This document shows, in pieces, positions 1 to 7,982 of a DNA stretch of 64,000 bases. The notes under the pieces are model-generated. The model was given only the letters and a program-made list of their open reading frames with translations, did no database searches and was not told the DNA's origin. The translations under genes and the position numbers were made by a program. The stretch covers positions 2,232,001-2,296,000 of the forward strand of contig NZ_CP012559.1 in assembly GCF_000831645.3 (NCBI RefSeq), given 5' to 3'. The first letter of the stretch is position 1; the number at the start of each line of letters is the position of its first letter. Source of the stretch: Companilactobacillus heilongjiangensis (GTDB lineage Bacteria; Bacillota; Bacilli; Lactobacillales; Lactobacillaceae).

Positions 1-620
1 GCCAAAGCCTTATCGACGATTTCTTTAGCATCGTCCAACTTGTAGCCAATCATTGAAAGCAAACGGCCGGCAATTTCAGCGTATTTAGCCAACAATTTCT
101 TACCTGATTCATTGTCTTTATCATAGTAAGATTTATCAGGCAAAATTAGACTAGCGCCACCGATGTACAAGGCATTCTTAGCGGTATCTTTCATATCAGC
201 GTCAACTTCACCATCGATTGGCAATGGGAAACCATCTTTTGAAAGTTGAGCCATATTTTCACTTAAGTCTTGCAAATTGTTCAAATCGCTGATTCTTTGC
301 ATATCTTTCAAAATTGGTTGTTGGTGAAATTTACTCAAGTGGTCAACGTTATTCGTCAAACGATATAACTTAACAGCTTGTTCCATCAATTCGTCATCTA
401 ATTCTTTTTCCCCGTCAGCGAATTCATGGAATTCTTTCATCAATTTCTTCTCGACACCTTCGTCAAGATCCATGAAACCACCAGTACGTGACTTATCTGA
501 AGGAATCTCAGCCTTTTCTTGCCAAGCACCATTGACAGCCAAATACAAATTATCTTTAAAATCGGCTGGCTTGGCGTTAACCATGTCACCTGCACCACCG
601 ACAACTTTACTCATTAACAT
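1..620 (-). CDS. pepO: M13-family endopeptidase PepO, N-terminal part (runs off the window)
   Basis: Reading the minus strand from ATG at 618-620 gives about 206 open residues continuing past base 1. The start reads MLMSKVVGGAGDMVNAKP, followed by DNLYLAVNGAWQ and AEIPSDKSRTGGF. This is the usual N-terminal signature of neprilysin-type (M13) oligopeptidases of lactobacilli, which trim peptides in the cytoplasm. The zinc motif HExxH would lie outside the window. A second ATG at 612-614 is possible; GGTG about 8 bases before the first favours 620. Cloverleaf element A-01 lies just upstream. Family assignment is firm; completeness cannot be judged. Confidence 0.82.
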   Translation of the reverse strand, partial: MLMSKVVGGAGDMVNAKPADFKDNLYLAVNGAWQEKAEIPSDKSRTGGFMDLDEGVEKKLMKEFHEFADGEKELDDELMEQAVKLYRLTNNVDHLSKFHQQPILKDMQRISDLNNLQDLSENMAQLSKDGFPLPIDGEVDADMKDTAKNALYIGGASLILPDKSYYDKDNESGKKLLAKYAEIAGRLLSMIGYKLDDAKEIVDKAL

Positions 621-714
621 ATATAATTCACCGCCGTTATTTTTTAGTGACTACTATATCACTCTTTATAATTTATTAGAATATTTATGTTTCAGTTTTA
701 TTCTTTTCACTGCC

Positions 715-902
715 GCCGGAGGGTATTAGAAATTTTCGCCTGCTGTGGGGACCGGTCCGAGCCAAAGTTCGGTCTCGGGCCTCGTTTTTGAGCCTTGCAA
801 AACCGGCAAGTCTCAAAAATCGTCCTAGAGGAGTAAGAACGAGAAATTCACTCGTCCTAACTCCTCTTCCCACTGCCGGTGAAATTTCTAATACCCTCCG
901 GC
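715..902 (+). repeat. Cloverleaf repeat A-01 (full copy)
   Basis: The outer arms GCCGGAGGGTATTAGAAATT and its complement at 882-902 pair almost perfectly. Inside are hairpins a (GGTCCGAG/CTCGGGCC), b (TTTTTGAG/CTCAAAAA) and c (about 826-875). It lies upstream of pepO. Confidence 0.9.
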
Positions 903-967
903 TCTGTTCTTCTGGAAGTTTTTAATACTTAGCAATGCTCTAAATCAAGAAACTCTTGATACCCTAC

Positions 968-1001
968 TAAAAAAGCGGACATCTTATTTAGATTGTCCAC
1001 T
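968..1001 (-). terminator. Rho-independent terminator after USP 1 and element B-1
   Basis: On the minus strand the stem AGTGGACA/TGTCCGCT is followed by six T. It is the first terminator downstream of the stress-protein gene, so element B-1 must be transcribed with that gene. Confidence 0.8.
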
Positions 1002-1088
1002 ATTTTATTTGTTATTTATTTTTCGTACTTTTTTTGTAAGTGCTTTTTCTTTATTGGTAGATTGGGTGTTAAAACCTCTGCTTATATA

Positions 1089-1224
1089 GGCAGTGGCTCT
1101 AAAACGAGTTCCGCAGGCCAATTTCTTCCGCTTTGCCTAACTTCCCAAATCATCCGCAAGGTAAGCGGATAATTCGTGAAGTCATGCAAATGCTCGGAAA
1201 TTCCCGGGCCTGCTCCACTCTCTA
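1089..1224 (-). repeat. Stop-codon-linked repeat B-1
   Basis: In the sense of the USP gene the element reads TAGAGAGTGGAGCAGGCC, then a long imperfect stem, then GGCCTGC, a small CTC/GAG hairpin, and CCACTGCC. The TAG stop codon of the gene is the first three bases of the element. Confidence 0.88.
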
Positions 1225-1686
1225 TCTAATCACACTAACCGAGCATCTAGAATTATTCACAATCTTTGCAGCTTGCGAACCGATTGTATTACGTGTTCTG
1301 TTCTTCTCTTCAACACCAACAATCACTAAATCTGGTTTGAAACTTGGAATGACTTTATCAACTATTGTTGTACCTGGTGTTCCTTCTGTTACCATCAAAT
1401 GGATATTCTTAACTCCATAGTCTTCGGCTTTTTCGCCATACATTGCTAGAAGTTCTTTAATCTCTTCACGGCGTTCTTTCAAAACTTCTGGATCTAGTGA
1501 TTGAAAAATATTCAAATCGCCAGTTTCCAGCACTGAAACAATCCCTAGTTCGGCATTATGGTGTCTTGCTAGTGAACAGGCATAATTAAAAGCGTTTTTC
1601 GATGACACAAAATCGTCTGAATCGACACAGATTAAAATCTTAGAATAATCTACTTTTTTAACTTTGTATCCTTTTATTTCGTCCAT
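1222..1686 (-). CDS. Universal stress protein, USP family (divergent nucleotide loop)
   Basis: 154 residues with a single Usp fold: beta-1 KILICVDSDD near residue 17, and the C-terminal segment DLVIVGVEEKNRTRNTIGSQ. The usual G-x2-G-x9-G-S ATP loop is only partly kept, so ATP binding is uncertain. ATG at 1684-1686 sits 8 bases after AGGGGG and is preferred over the TTG just before it. The gene starts 17 bases after the ATP-grasp ligase stop and is probably co-transcribed with it. Its TAG stop is the first codon of element B-1. The family is clear; the specific stress role is unknown. Confidence 0.85.
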   Translation of the reverse strand: MDEIKGYKVKKVDYSKILICVDSDDFVSSKNAFNYACSLARHHNAELGIVSVLETGDLNIFQSLDPEVLKERREEIKELLAMYGEKAEDYGVKNIHLMVTEGTPGTTIVDKVIPSFKPDLVIVGVEEKNRTRNTIGSQAAKIVNNSRCSVSVIR

Positions 1687-1703
1687 CAATAAAGCCCCCT
1701 AAG

Positions 1704-2984
1704 TTATTTAAAGTCACGTCCTTTGTTCTCTTCGAAGTACTCATCAAATCTCTTAACGTAATTGTGGAACATGTATGTCAACAACATCCAACGTCTGAAT
1801 GATCTGTCTTTATCATAGAAAACAGTTGTTCCAACGCGGTCTTGTTTGATTAATTCGTCAGCATATTTAGTTGCATCGTTTTTAGCAGCATACTTGTTGA
1901 AGACTTTAACTGGTACACCTAACCAAAGCTTATGTTGAGCCTTGTTCTTGTTGGCATAGACAGTTGGTTCGTTCTCAAGACTGCCTTCAACGTAATCTTC
2001 AACAACATACTTAGCTAAGTTATAGCCGTTCAATGTGACGAAGAAACTACTTCTACCTTGACGCAAGTTGATTTCAAAGAATTTGAAAGTATCGTCACGA
2101 GAGTCATACTTCATATCGAAGTTGGCATAACCAGTGAATTCAATATCTTCAAGAAACTTTTGAACACGGTCGTAAACATCCTGATTGAATTCAGGCACGA
2201 TTGCAACGTAATTACCAATTGATTGAGGTGTTGGGTCTTCCAAAATTGGGTGACCTAAACACATCATCTTGACGTGGTGATCTTGATCAACATAGGCATT
2301 CAAAACACGCATGTTAGAGTCATCACCAGGGATAAAGTCTTGTAAAATCAAATCAGATTTATAGCCGTTGCCATAAATTTTACCGACAATACTCATGTAT
2401 TCTTCTTGTGAATGGATAGTGAAAGCTTTCTTACGGCCTTCAAAATGAATATCCAACCATTCAACACTGTTAGCAGGTTTTAAAGCCACTGGGAAATCAA
2501 ATGGCACATCCATATCCTGCTTACTTTCGTACATATCTTTTGTAATGATCTTTGTCAAAGGATGTGGCAAACCATGTTTGTCGGCAACATTATAAAAGCT
2601 CTCTTTATTATTCAATGATTTTAGTAAATCATAATCAACATATGGGCAGACAAATGTCTTTGATAATTCTTCTTTATGTTTGCTGATAAGTTCGGCATAA
2701 CCATCACCACAACCAATTAAGATAACTGGTTCTTCGTGATTTTGGTAAACTTTAGCAATTTCACGCATTTTTTCAATAAAAACAGGGTCTTCAGAAAAGC
2801 CTGGGTGAAGTGTTAAGTTTAAGATTTTTGTATATCTTGTAGGTGCCAATTGGATATCAGCATAGGCCTTAACAGTGCCCCCATAAAGTTCATGGAAAGC
2901 ACGAGCCATTCCGTAAACATTCATATCACTACCTAATAATATAGGCGTGAATTTTTTTCCTGATTCAGTTTCGATAGGGATCAA
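1704..2984 (-). CDS. ATP-grasp carboxylate-amine ligase, probable D-aspartate ligase for the peptidoglycan cross-bridge
   Basis: 426 residues. The N-terminus carries FTPILLGSDMNVYGMARAFH, typical of the family that includes the Enterococcus faecium D-aspartate ligase. An ATP-grasp fold follows, with FPVALKPANS near residue 165 and FKFFEINLRQGRSSF near 305 (Mg/ATP ligands). By family such enzymes add D-Asp to the lysine of the stem peptide; here that is inference. The start is odd: no ATG lies near the ribosome site, and the TTG at 2982-2984 directly abuts AGAGG. The first ATG is at residue 21, inside the conserved motif. USP 1 follows by 17 bases, suggesting one transcript. Confidence 0.72.
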   Translation of the reverse strand: MIPIETESGKKFTPILLGSDMNVYGMARAFHELYGGTVKAYADIQLAPTRYTKILNLTLHPGFSEDPVFIEKMREIAKVYQNHEEPVILIGCGDGYAELISKHKEELSKTFVCPYVDYDLLKSLNNKESFYNVADKHGLPHPLTKIITKDMYESKQDMDVPFDFPVALKPANSVEWLDIHFEGRKKAFTIHSQEEYMSIVGKIYGNGYKSDLILQDFIPGDDSNMRVLNAYVDQDHHVKMMCLGHPILEDPTPQSIGNYVAIVPEFNQDVYDRVQKFLEDIEFTGYANFDMKYDSRDDTFKFFEINLRQGRSSFFVTLNGYNLAKYVVEDYVEGSLENEPTVYANKNKAQHKLWLGVPVKVFNKYAAKNDATKYADELIKQDRVGTTVFYDKDRSFRRWMLLTYMFHNYVKRFDEYFEENKGRDFK

Positions 2985-3548
2985 CCTCTTACTATATTAA
3001 AATTCTATTTTTAAATTTTCACACATTTCAAACAAAATTATACCATATTCAATTTATCACAACGAGTATCGCTGTGGGTTTTAATTTCCTAGCCTTATCC
3101 TTTTCTTAATTTATCACTTGAAAAAGGCATAATACAGCGTATTTCTAATAAATCTGTTTGAGACAACTGATAATTATTTTATATCGGCGGTTATTAATAT
3201 ATCACATATTAACAGTAACGTCATAACGCTACCCTATTTGCTACACGCATCAAAAAAACTCACATCTACATGAAGTAAATGCGAGCCATCGCCTCTGATT
3301 ATCATTGAATAATGTCGATTTCGTCGAAACAATCATTCATCAATAATGGTGATATATTTTTTGTCAGCCTTGATATTACAAGCTTCATGAATCGTTATTT
3401 GAAATAATTAATTATAAATCTCACTTGAAAAATCATTAATAATATCATGAACAATTACAATGATTTAAATTAACCGATAATCCAAATACGCAATAAATTC
3501 ATGCTTTACTGCTATTGCATAACGACTGTAACGGTTTAAACAGCAACC
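2985..3548. other. Gene-free AT-rich stretch
   Basis: No convincing reading frame. It carries the promoter side of the ATP-grasp ligase and one minus-strand terminator at 3252-3285. The distance from the surface-protein stop at 3549 to that terminator (about 265 bases) is long and could hold a decayed 3' end. Confidence 0.5.
3252..3285 (-). terminator. Rho-independent terminator
   Basis: On the minus strand CTCGCATTTAC and GTAGATGTGAG pair around a short loop and are followed by seven T. It probably ends the transcript of the truncated surface-protein gene at 3549-4913. Confidence 0.7.
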
Positions 3549-4913
3549 TTAAGCATTCATCAAATCAACGCTATCAGCGTCAACAAACTCGTTAGTAGTT
3601 ATTTGATAATACTTGTGATCACCGATCAATGCTTCTTTAGACGTTTGCCATGTACTCAAAGCACCCAAGCCACGGTTAGTTAGCTCTTCGGCACGACTAT
3701 TAACTAAGTGTGTCATAACAACATCTTTCGTCTTAACAATATTTTGGAATTCTTGATAACGGTAGACATCTTCTGCTTTGATCCATGAATCGCCTACAAC
3801 GTGATAATATTTTTGAGATCCAATTTGGAGTTGCTTATCACTGAACCAACTATAATTTTGACGCAATTGGTCGCCTTTATTAATTTGACCATTAGTGTTG
3901 TAAGTTTGAGCTGATTGGATATCAGGATGTACTGTGACATAATGCATGAATTTTGAAACTTTACCGGCTACTGTAGGCTTTGTTGGCTCTGCCTTTTCTG
4001 CTGGTTTTTCTTTTTCTTCAGGCTTAGTCTCAACCTTTGTCTCAGTCTTCTCTGCTGGTTGAACTTCCACTTTTTTCTCAGGCTTTGGTGCAACTTTTTC
4101 AGCCAATTGTACTGAAGAAGTAGGTTGTACCTTTGGCGTTACGGGCTCTGCAGGTTTTACTGCTTCGACGGGTTTATCAAAAGTAACTGTTCTAGGATCA
4201 ACTTCAGATTCGATTTTTGTATAGTTAACTTTATCGTCACTGATTAAACCTTTATCTGTAGCGGTAACGTGTAAAATCTTTTTATCAGCGTTATAACCAA
4301 TGATTTGTGGAACCATCATTTCAAAACTGCTGCCAATGTATTCTGGACGAATATCTTCTGGAACATCCATAACGATATCTTTGTTCAAATTATTAGCGAT
4401 GATCAATTTGAAATCACCTTGGTAGGCCTTTTCAGGTTTAACGACCCAATTGCCTTTATCATGGTGTTTCAACAATTCAACTGAACTGATGCCTTCTTTG
4501 TTGGTTGGCTTAGGATTCTTAATCGTGCCAGTTCCAACATCAACCCAAGTCCGGTTGACCAGTTTTAAATTATGTTCTTTATTCTTGGGCACAACGAATT
4601 TTTCACCCAATTTGAGTGACTTTAGAGCATCGGAAGATTGGAACATGTTATCCATACTCTTAACATTTTTCGTGTCAAAGTTTGATAAATCCAACTCTTC
4701 CAAGGTTTCACAACCAGCGAACATTCCGTTCATATTAGTAACTTTTTTGGTATCAAAATTTGTAATATTAAGCATGCGTAAATCGCTGCAGCCACTGAAC
4801 ATCTGTGACATATCTTGGACACTATTAGTATTGAAACTGGATAAGTTTAATTCTTTTAGTGACCGACAATTTAAAAACATTTGGCTCATATTTGTTACAT
4901 TGCTAGTATCCAT
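3549..4913 (-). pseudogene. 5'-truncated BspA-repeat surface protein with SLAP-like C-terminal repeats
   Basis: 454 residues begin directly inside the repeat region (DTSNVTNMSQMF), with no signal peptide. About four BspA-type leucine-rich units (DUF285 style, FDTKKVTNMNGMF) follow to about residue 110. Next is a linker domain with NADKKILHVTATDKG, a proline/lysine/glutamate-rich stretch at about 250-320, and two SLAP-like modules ending WIKAEDVYRY and TTNEFVDADS. Upstream in the same frame TAA occurs within about 40 bases, so an N-terminal export region has been lost. A GGGGTGG before the ATG might still permit translation, but the product would not be secreted. It is a decayed tandem paralogue of the gene at 5109-7400. 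Confidence 0.72.
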
Positions 4914-5065
4914 TTTTCCACCCCTGATTCTGGTTCTAAGCAGAATTCCCCTAACGGCTTCTGTTTAGAAAAATATCAAGTTTACTATATCAAATAATCC
5001 TGTCCACTATTTAAGTTTGGCAATAGTTTTATTGTTTCTTAACTTTCAACCTTTAAATATTCTAT

Positions 5066-5094
5066 AAAAAAAGCATCCAGTTTATCCTGGATAC
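5066..5094 (-). terminator. Rho-independent terminator of the BspA/SLAP gene
   Basis: GTATCCAG and CTGGATGC pair on the minus strand, followed by seven T, 15 bases after the stop codon of the 5109-7400 gene. Confidence 0.85.
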
Positions 5095-5108
5095 TTCCTA
5101 ATTGTTAT

Positions 5109-7400
5109 TTAGATATCTTTAATTACAGTTACGTCAGCTTTATTTACAAATTCATTCGTCGCTACTCGGTAATACTCACTGTCACCAAGTACAGCAGTTA
5201 AATCGCTATACCATTCAGTATCTGAACTTAATGCACGGTCAGTGACATTAGTACCTTCAGCATGAATCAATTGCTTAGCAGCTCCTGGGGTTGTTCTAAT
5301 GATTATCTTATTAGCTTTATATACGTAAGCCTGACTAGCTTTGACCCACTCGTTGGTGGCAATTCTATAATATTGTATATCAGATTTTTCACTGCCAACA
5401 TTGGCAACCTGGTCAGTATACCAACCACTATCAGCTTCTACAACCCGATCAGTAATTGGAACAAACTCTTGTCCTTCTTGTTTGTACAGAGTCACATTAC
5501 CTTTGTCAGGATAGGTTACGACTGTTTGAACGTTATTAGATACAAAAATGTTTTGTGTCGTTCCACTGCTTGTCGGTATTTTCTTATAGTTAATAGTTTC
5601 GTCAGTGGTAATACCGTCTTTTGTAACCGTTGCAACAATCGTCTTTTTGTCAGAAGTATATCCCGTCTTAACGGGAACATCTACTGTTACAGGAATACCA
5701 ATTTTTACGTATAGGTCCGGATAAACTGTATCAGCTGTCTTCTTGCCATCTATCATGGTTGGAACATTTAAGTTTAACTTAGCAATATCAATATCTGGTA
5801 CAAATGCTCTTACACCGGTTTTACCAGTACCATCATAATATTTACTCAATCCGTCATTTTGAACCTGTGGATAGGCACTAAACATTAATGCCGTTTCTGG
5901 ATTATCAACTAACCCATTTTTTTCAATACTAATCCATTTACTATCATCTGTTACATCAGTACCTACCGTAGGAATACTTTCGTCCCAAACAAATTTGTCC
6001 TTAGGTCCCAATACAACTTCTTTTATATTAGCCTCTGAAAAAAACTCGGAATATTTGGAATTACCTGTCATATTCCAATTACTAATATCTAGATTGTTAA
6101 TATTAGCTCCTGAAAATATGTAATCCCAATTCTTAATTTTGCTACCATCAAAATTAGGAATCGAAACTTTATCAGTAACAACTCCATTAAACATATAATA
6201 GGCATTTTCAACACCGTCTGAATTAATTGTAAAATGAGGCATATTTATAGTTGTGACATTTGTATCTTCAAACATACCGTCAACAACGTCGGAACCCGTT
6301 AGTCCATTTCCATTAAAACTCGATACATCTAAAACGCAAGGTGCCTCTATGTCATTACTATTAGGCACGCTCATTGTATTTAAATTCTCAAACATATAAG
6401 ACATATTAGTAACATTACTAGTATCAAAAGAACTTAGATCAAGCGCCTGAACTGACGCATTATTAAACATATAAGACATATCAGTAACATTGCTAGTATC
6501 AGCTTTAGACAAATCCATTTCTAAGACATGAGTGTTACCCATTGTACTCGCATATGTTATACCGGAAAAGAAATTACTTGAATCTGTTGGGAAATAAACT
6601 TTCTTTGCCAACGATGTATCGACTTTAAAAATATGATTCAGCATCAAGTCATCATTAGTCAATAATTCTTCTGTATACACTTTATCTAGGGTTCCATCAA
6701 GAAGATACAATGTATGTGTATCATTAGTTATGAAATATGGTGATGTTCCATCCATACCACTTTGATAGATACCTTCTTGCTTGATTTGATTTGGAATTTG
6801 ATTATCAGCAATTGTAAATTGGGTACCTGACATTGGTGAATTATTCGTGTTATCAGCAAAAACTGCGTCAGGATTATAATTAGGCACTATATCCTTTGGA
6901 GCAGTGCCTGCTCCGGTTTCTGTTGAATCTTTAGTAGGAGCACCTTCCTCATTTAAAGACGCAAATTTTGTTACTTTTGTCTGTTTATCTTGAGATACAT
7001 TGTCATTATCAGCAACAGGATTCTTTGTAACCTGAATATTTTCCGGTTGTACTTTATTAGTGGGATTTTGTGTTGTTTGTTCAATCCCTCCGTTTAAACT
7101 CTTAGTAACAGCACCATTGTCAGAAGAAGATTGACCACTGCCCACACTTTCAGAACCGTTAGCATCATTTGAACTTGTAGTACTACCATCTTGAATACTG
7201 TTTCCTTGCACTACAACATTATCTTCTTGTGTTGTATTATCACTTGTAGCATCCGCTTGAACTAACATCCCACTAGTACCCAAAAGTATTAGCCCGCTAG
7301 CAAATGCTAAAGATGATGAGATCACCCAACATTTACCTTTCCTATACAGCTTTTTTCTAATAATCGAATTAGGATCTCTTTTCAATTGATTAAACCTCAT
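5109..7400 (-). CDS. Secreted BspA-repeat surface protein with KxYKxGKxW signal and SLAP-like repeats
   Basis: 763 residues. The N-terminus has KKLYRKGKCW followed by a hydrophobic stretch and cleavage near VQADA: a KxYKxGKxW-type signal peptide. A Ser/Thr/Asn/Gln-rich spacer runs to about residue 190. BspA-type repeats (ADTSNVTDMSYMF, FDTSNVTNMSYMF) lie at about 290-450. A module with VPVKTGYTSDKKTIVA lies near 575-610. Two C-terminal repeats of about 65 residues contain YYRIATNEWV and YYRVATNEFV, similar to S-layer-type SLAP wall-binding domains. No LPxTG motif is present, so attachment is probably non-covalent. GGGAGG 7 bases before the ATG sets the start. A role in adhesion is family-based inference. 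Confidence 0.85.
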   Translation of the reverse strand: MRFNQLKRDPNSIIRKKLYRKGKCWVISSSLAFASGLILLGTSGMLVQADATSDNTTQEDNVVVQGNSIQDGSTTSSNDANGSESVGSGQSSSDNGAVTKSLNGGIEQTTQNPTNKVQPENIQVTKNPVADNDNVSQDKQTKVTKFASLNEEGAPTKDSTETGAGTAPKDIVPNYNPDAVFADNTNNSPMSGTQFTIADNQIPNQIKQEGIYQSGMDGTSPYFITNDTHTLYLLDGTLDKVYTEELLTNDDLMLNHIFKVDTSLAKKVYFPTDSSNFFSGITYASTMGNTHVLEMDLSKADTSNVTDMSYMFNNASVQALDLSSFDTSNVTNMSYMFENLNTMSVPNSNDIEAPCVLDVSSFNGNGLTGSDVVDGMFEDTNVTTINMPHFTINSDGVENAYYMFNGVVTDKVSIPNFDGSKIKNWDYIFSGANINNLDISNWNMTGNSKYSEFFSEANIKEVVLGPKDKFVWDESIPTVGTDVTDDSKWISIEKNGLVDNPETALMFSAYPQVQNDGLSKYYDGTGKTGVRAFVPDIDIAKLNLNVPTMIDGKKTADTVYPDLYVKIGIPVTVDVPVKTGYTSDKKTIVATVTKDGITTDETINYKKIPTSSGTTQNIFVSNNVQTVVTYPDKGNVTLYKQEGQEFVPITDRVVEADSGWYTDQVANVGSEKSDIQYYRIATNEWVKASQAYVYKANKIIIRTTPGAAKQLIHAEGTNVTDRALSSDTEWYSDLTAVLGDSEYYRVATNEFVNKADVTVIKDI

Positions 7401-7723
7401 TAGTTGCCTCCCTGAAAAGTCTATTTAATTAATAAACTCTCTTATCAAATAACAAATATCAATCAATACCTTTAATGCCTATACCCAAGTTACAGATTTT
7501 CTTTAAAACTTTCATTCTGACGTCAAAATATCCGTAATCAGTTTAATAGTAACGCTATAAGTAATTTAATAAATCATTTGATAAAGCTTATTTCATTATT
7601 TATTTTGTTTTGTATTTAATAATCAAATATCAGAATATTATTTTATGTAATAAGCTTTGAACTCGTTGATTTGCAGACTTATATATCTTTTTTAATAAAG
7701 TAAATTTAGATATAATTATTCAA
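7401..7723. other. Upstream region of the BspA/SLAP gene
   Basis: Very AT-rich sequence with no supported gene. It must hold the promoter of the surface-protein gene, but no single -35/-10 pair stands out enough to name. Confidence 0.5.
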
Positions 7724-7781
7724 TAAAAAAAAGGAGTTGTTTCCCGCTTGATATAACATCAAGTTGGAAACAACTCCTTTT
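7724..7781 (-). terminator. Strong terminator downstream of asnB
   Basis: A 15-bp perfect stem AAAGGAGTTGTTTCC / GGAAACAACTCCTTT is followed by eight T on the minus strand. It lies 60 bases past element B-2, so B-2 is part of the asnB 3' UTR. Confidence 0.9.
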
Positions 7782-7844
7782 ACTTTTGATAAATTACAAA
7801 AATCACTAATAATATTAGTATGTTCTTAAATATTTGTTTATATA

Positions 7845-7982
7845 GGCAGTGGCTCTAAAACGAGTTCCGACAGGGCAACTCCTTCCGCTTTGCCTAACTT
7901 CCCAAATCATCCGCAAAGTACGCGGATAATTCGTGAAGTCATGCAAATGCTCGGGAGCTGACCGCCCTGTCTCCACTCTCTA
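7845..7982 (-). repeat. Stop-codon-linked repeat B-2
   Basis: In the asnB sense it starts TAGAGAGTGGAGACAGGGCG and ends CGTTTTAGAGCCACTGCC. The lower stem differs from B-1 (ACAGGGCGGTCAGCTCCC against GGGAGTTGCCCTGT) but remains paired. The asnB stop TAG is part of the element. Confidence 0.88.

Noticed and set aside
685-873. Open frames inside the repeats (also at about 32251-32454, 33561-33791, 34026-34319, 38882-39136, 54276-54485, 57115-57309) as genes
   Set aside because: They simply translate family A sequence. The similar peptides they give come from repeat identity, not from coding selection, and they lack ribosome sites.
715-902. Repeat families as CRISPR arrays or insertion sequences
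   Set aside because: Copies are dispersed rather than regularly spaced, have no spacers, and encode no transposase.
1089-1224. Family B as ordinary terminators
   Set aside because: Long stem but no T run at the 3' end; a separate terminator hairpin follows at each locus.
1133-1420. Frames starting MPNFPNHPQ at family B copies (also 15948, 40512, 44255)
   Set aside because: They are the reverse complement of the repeat running antisense into the host gene.
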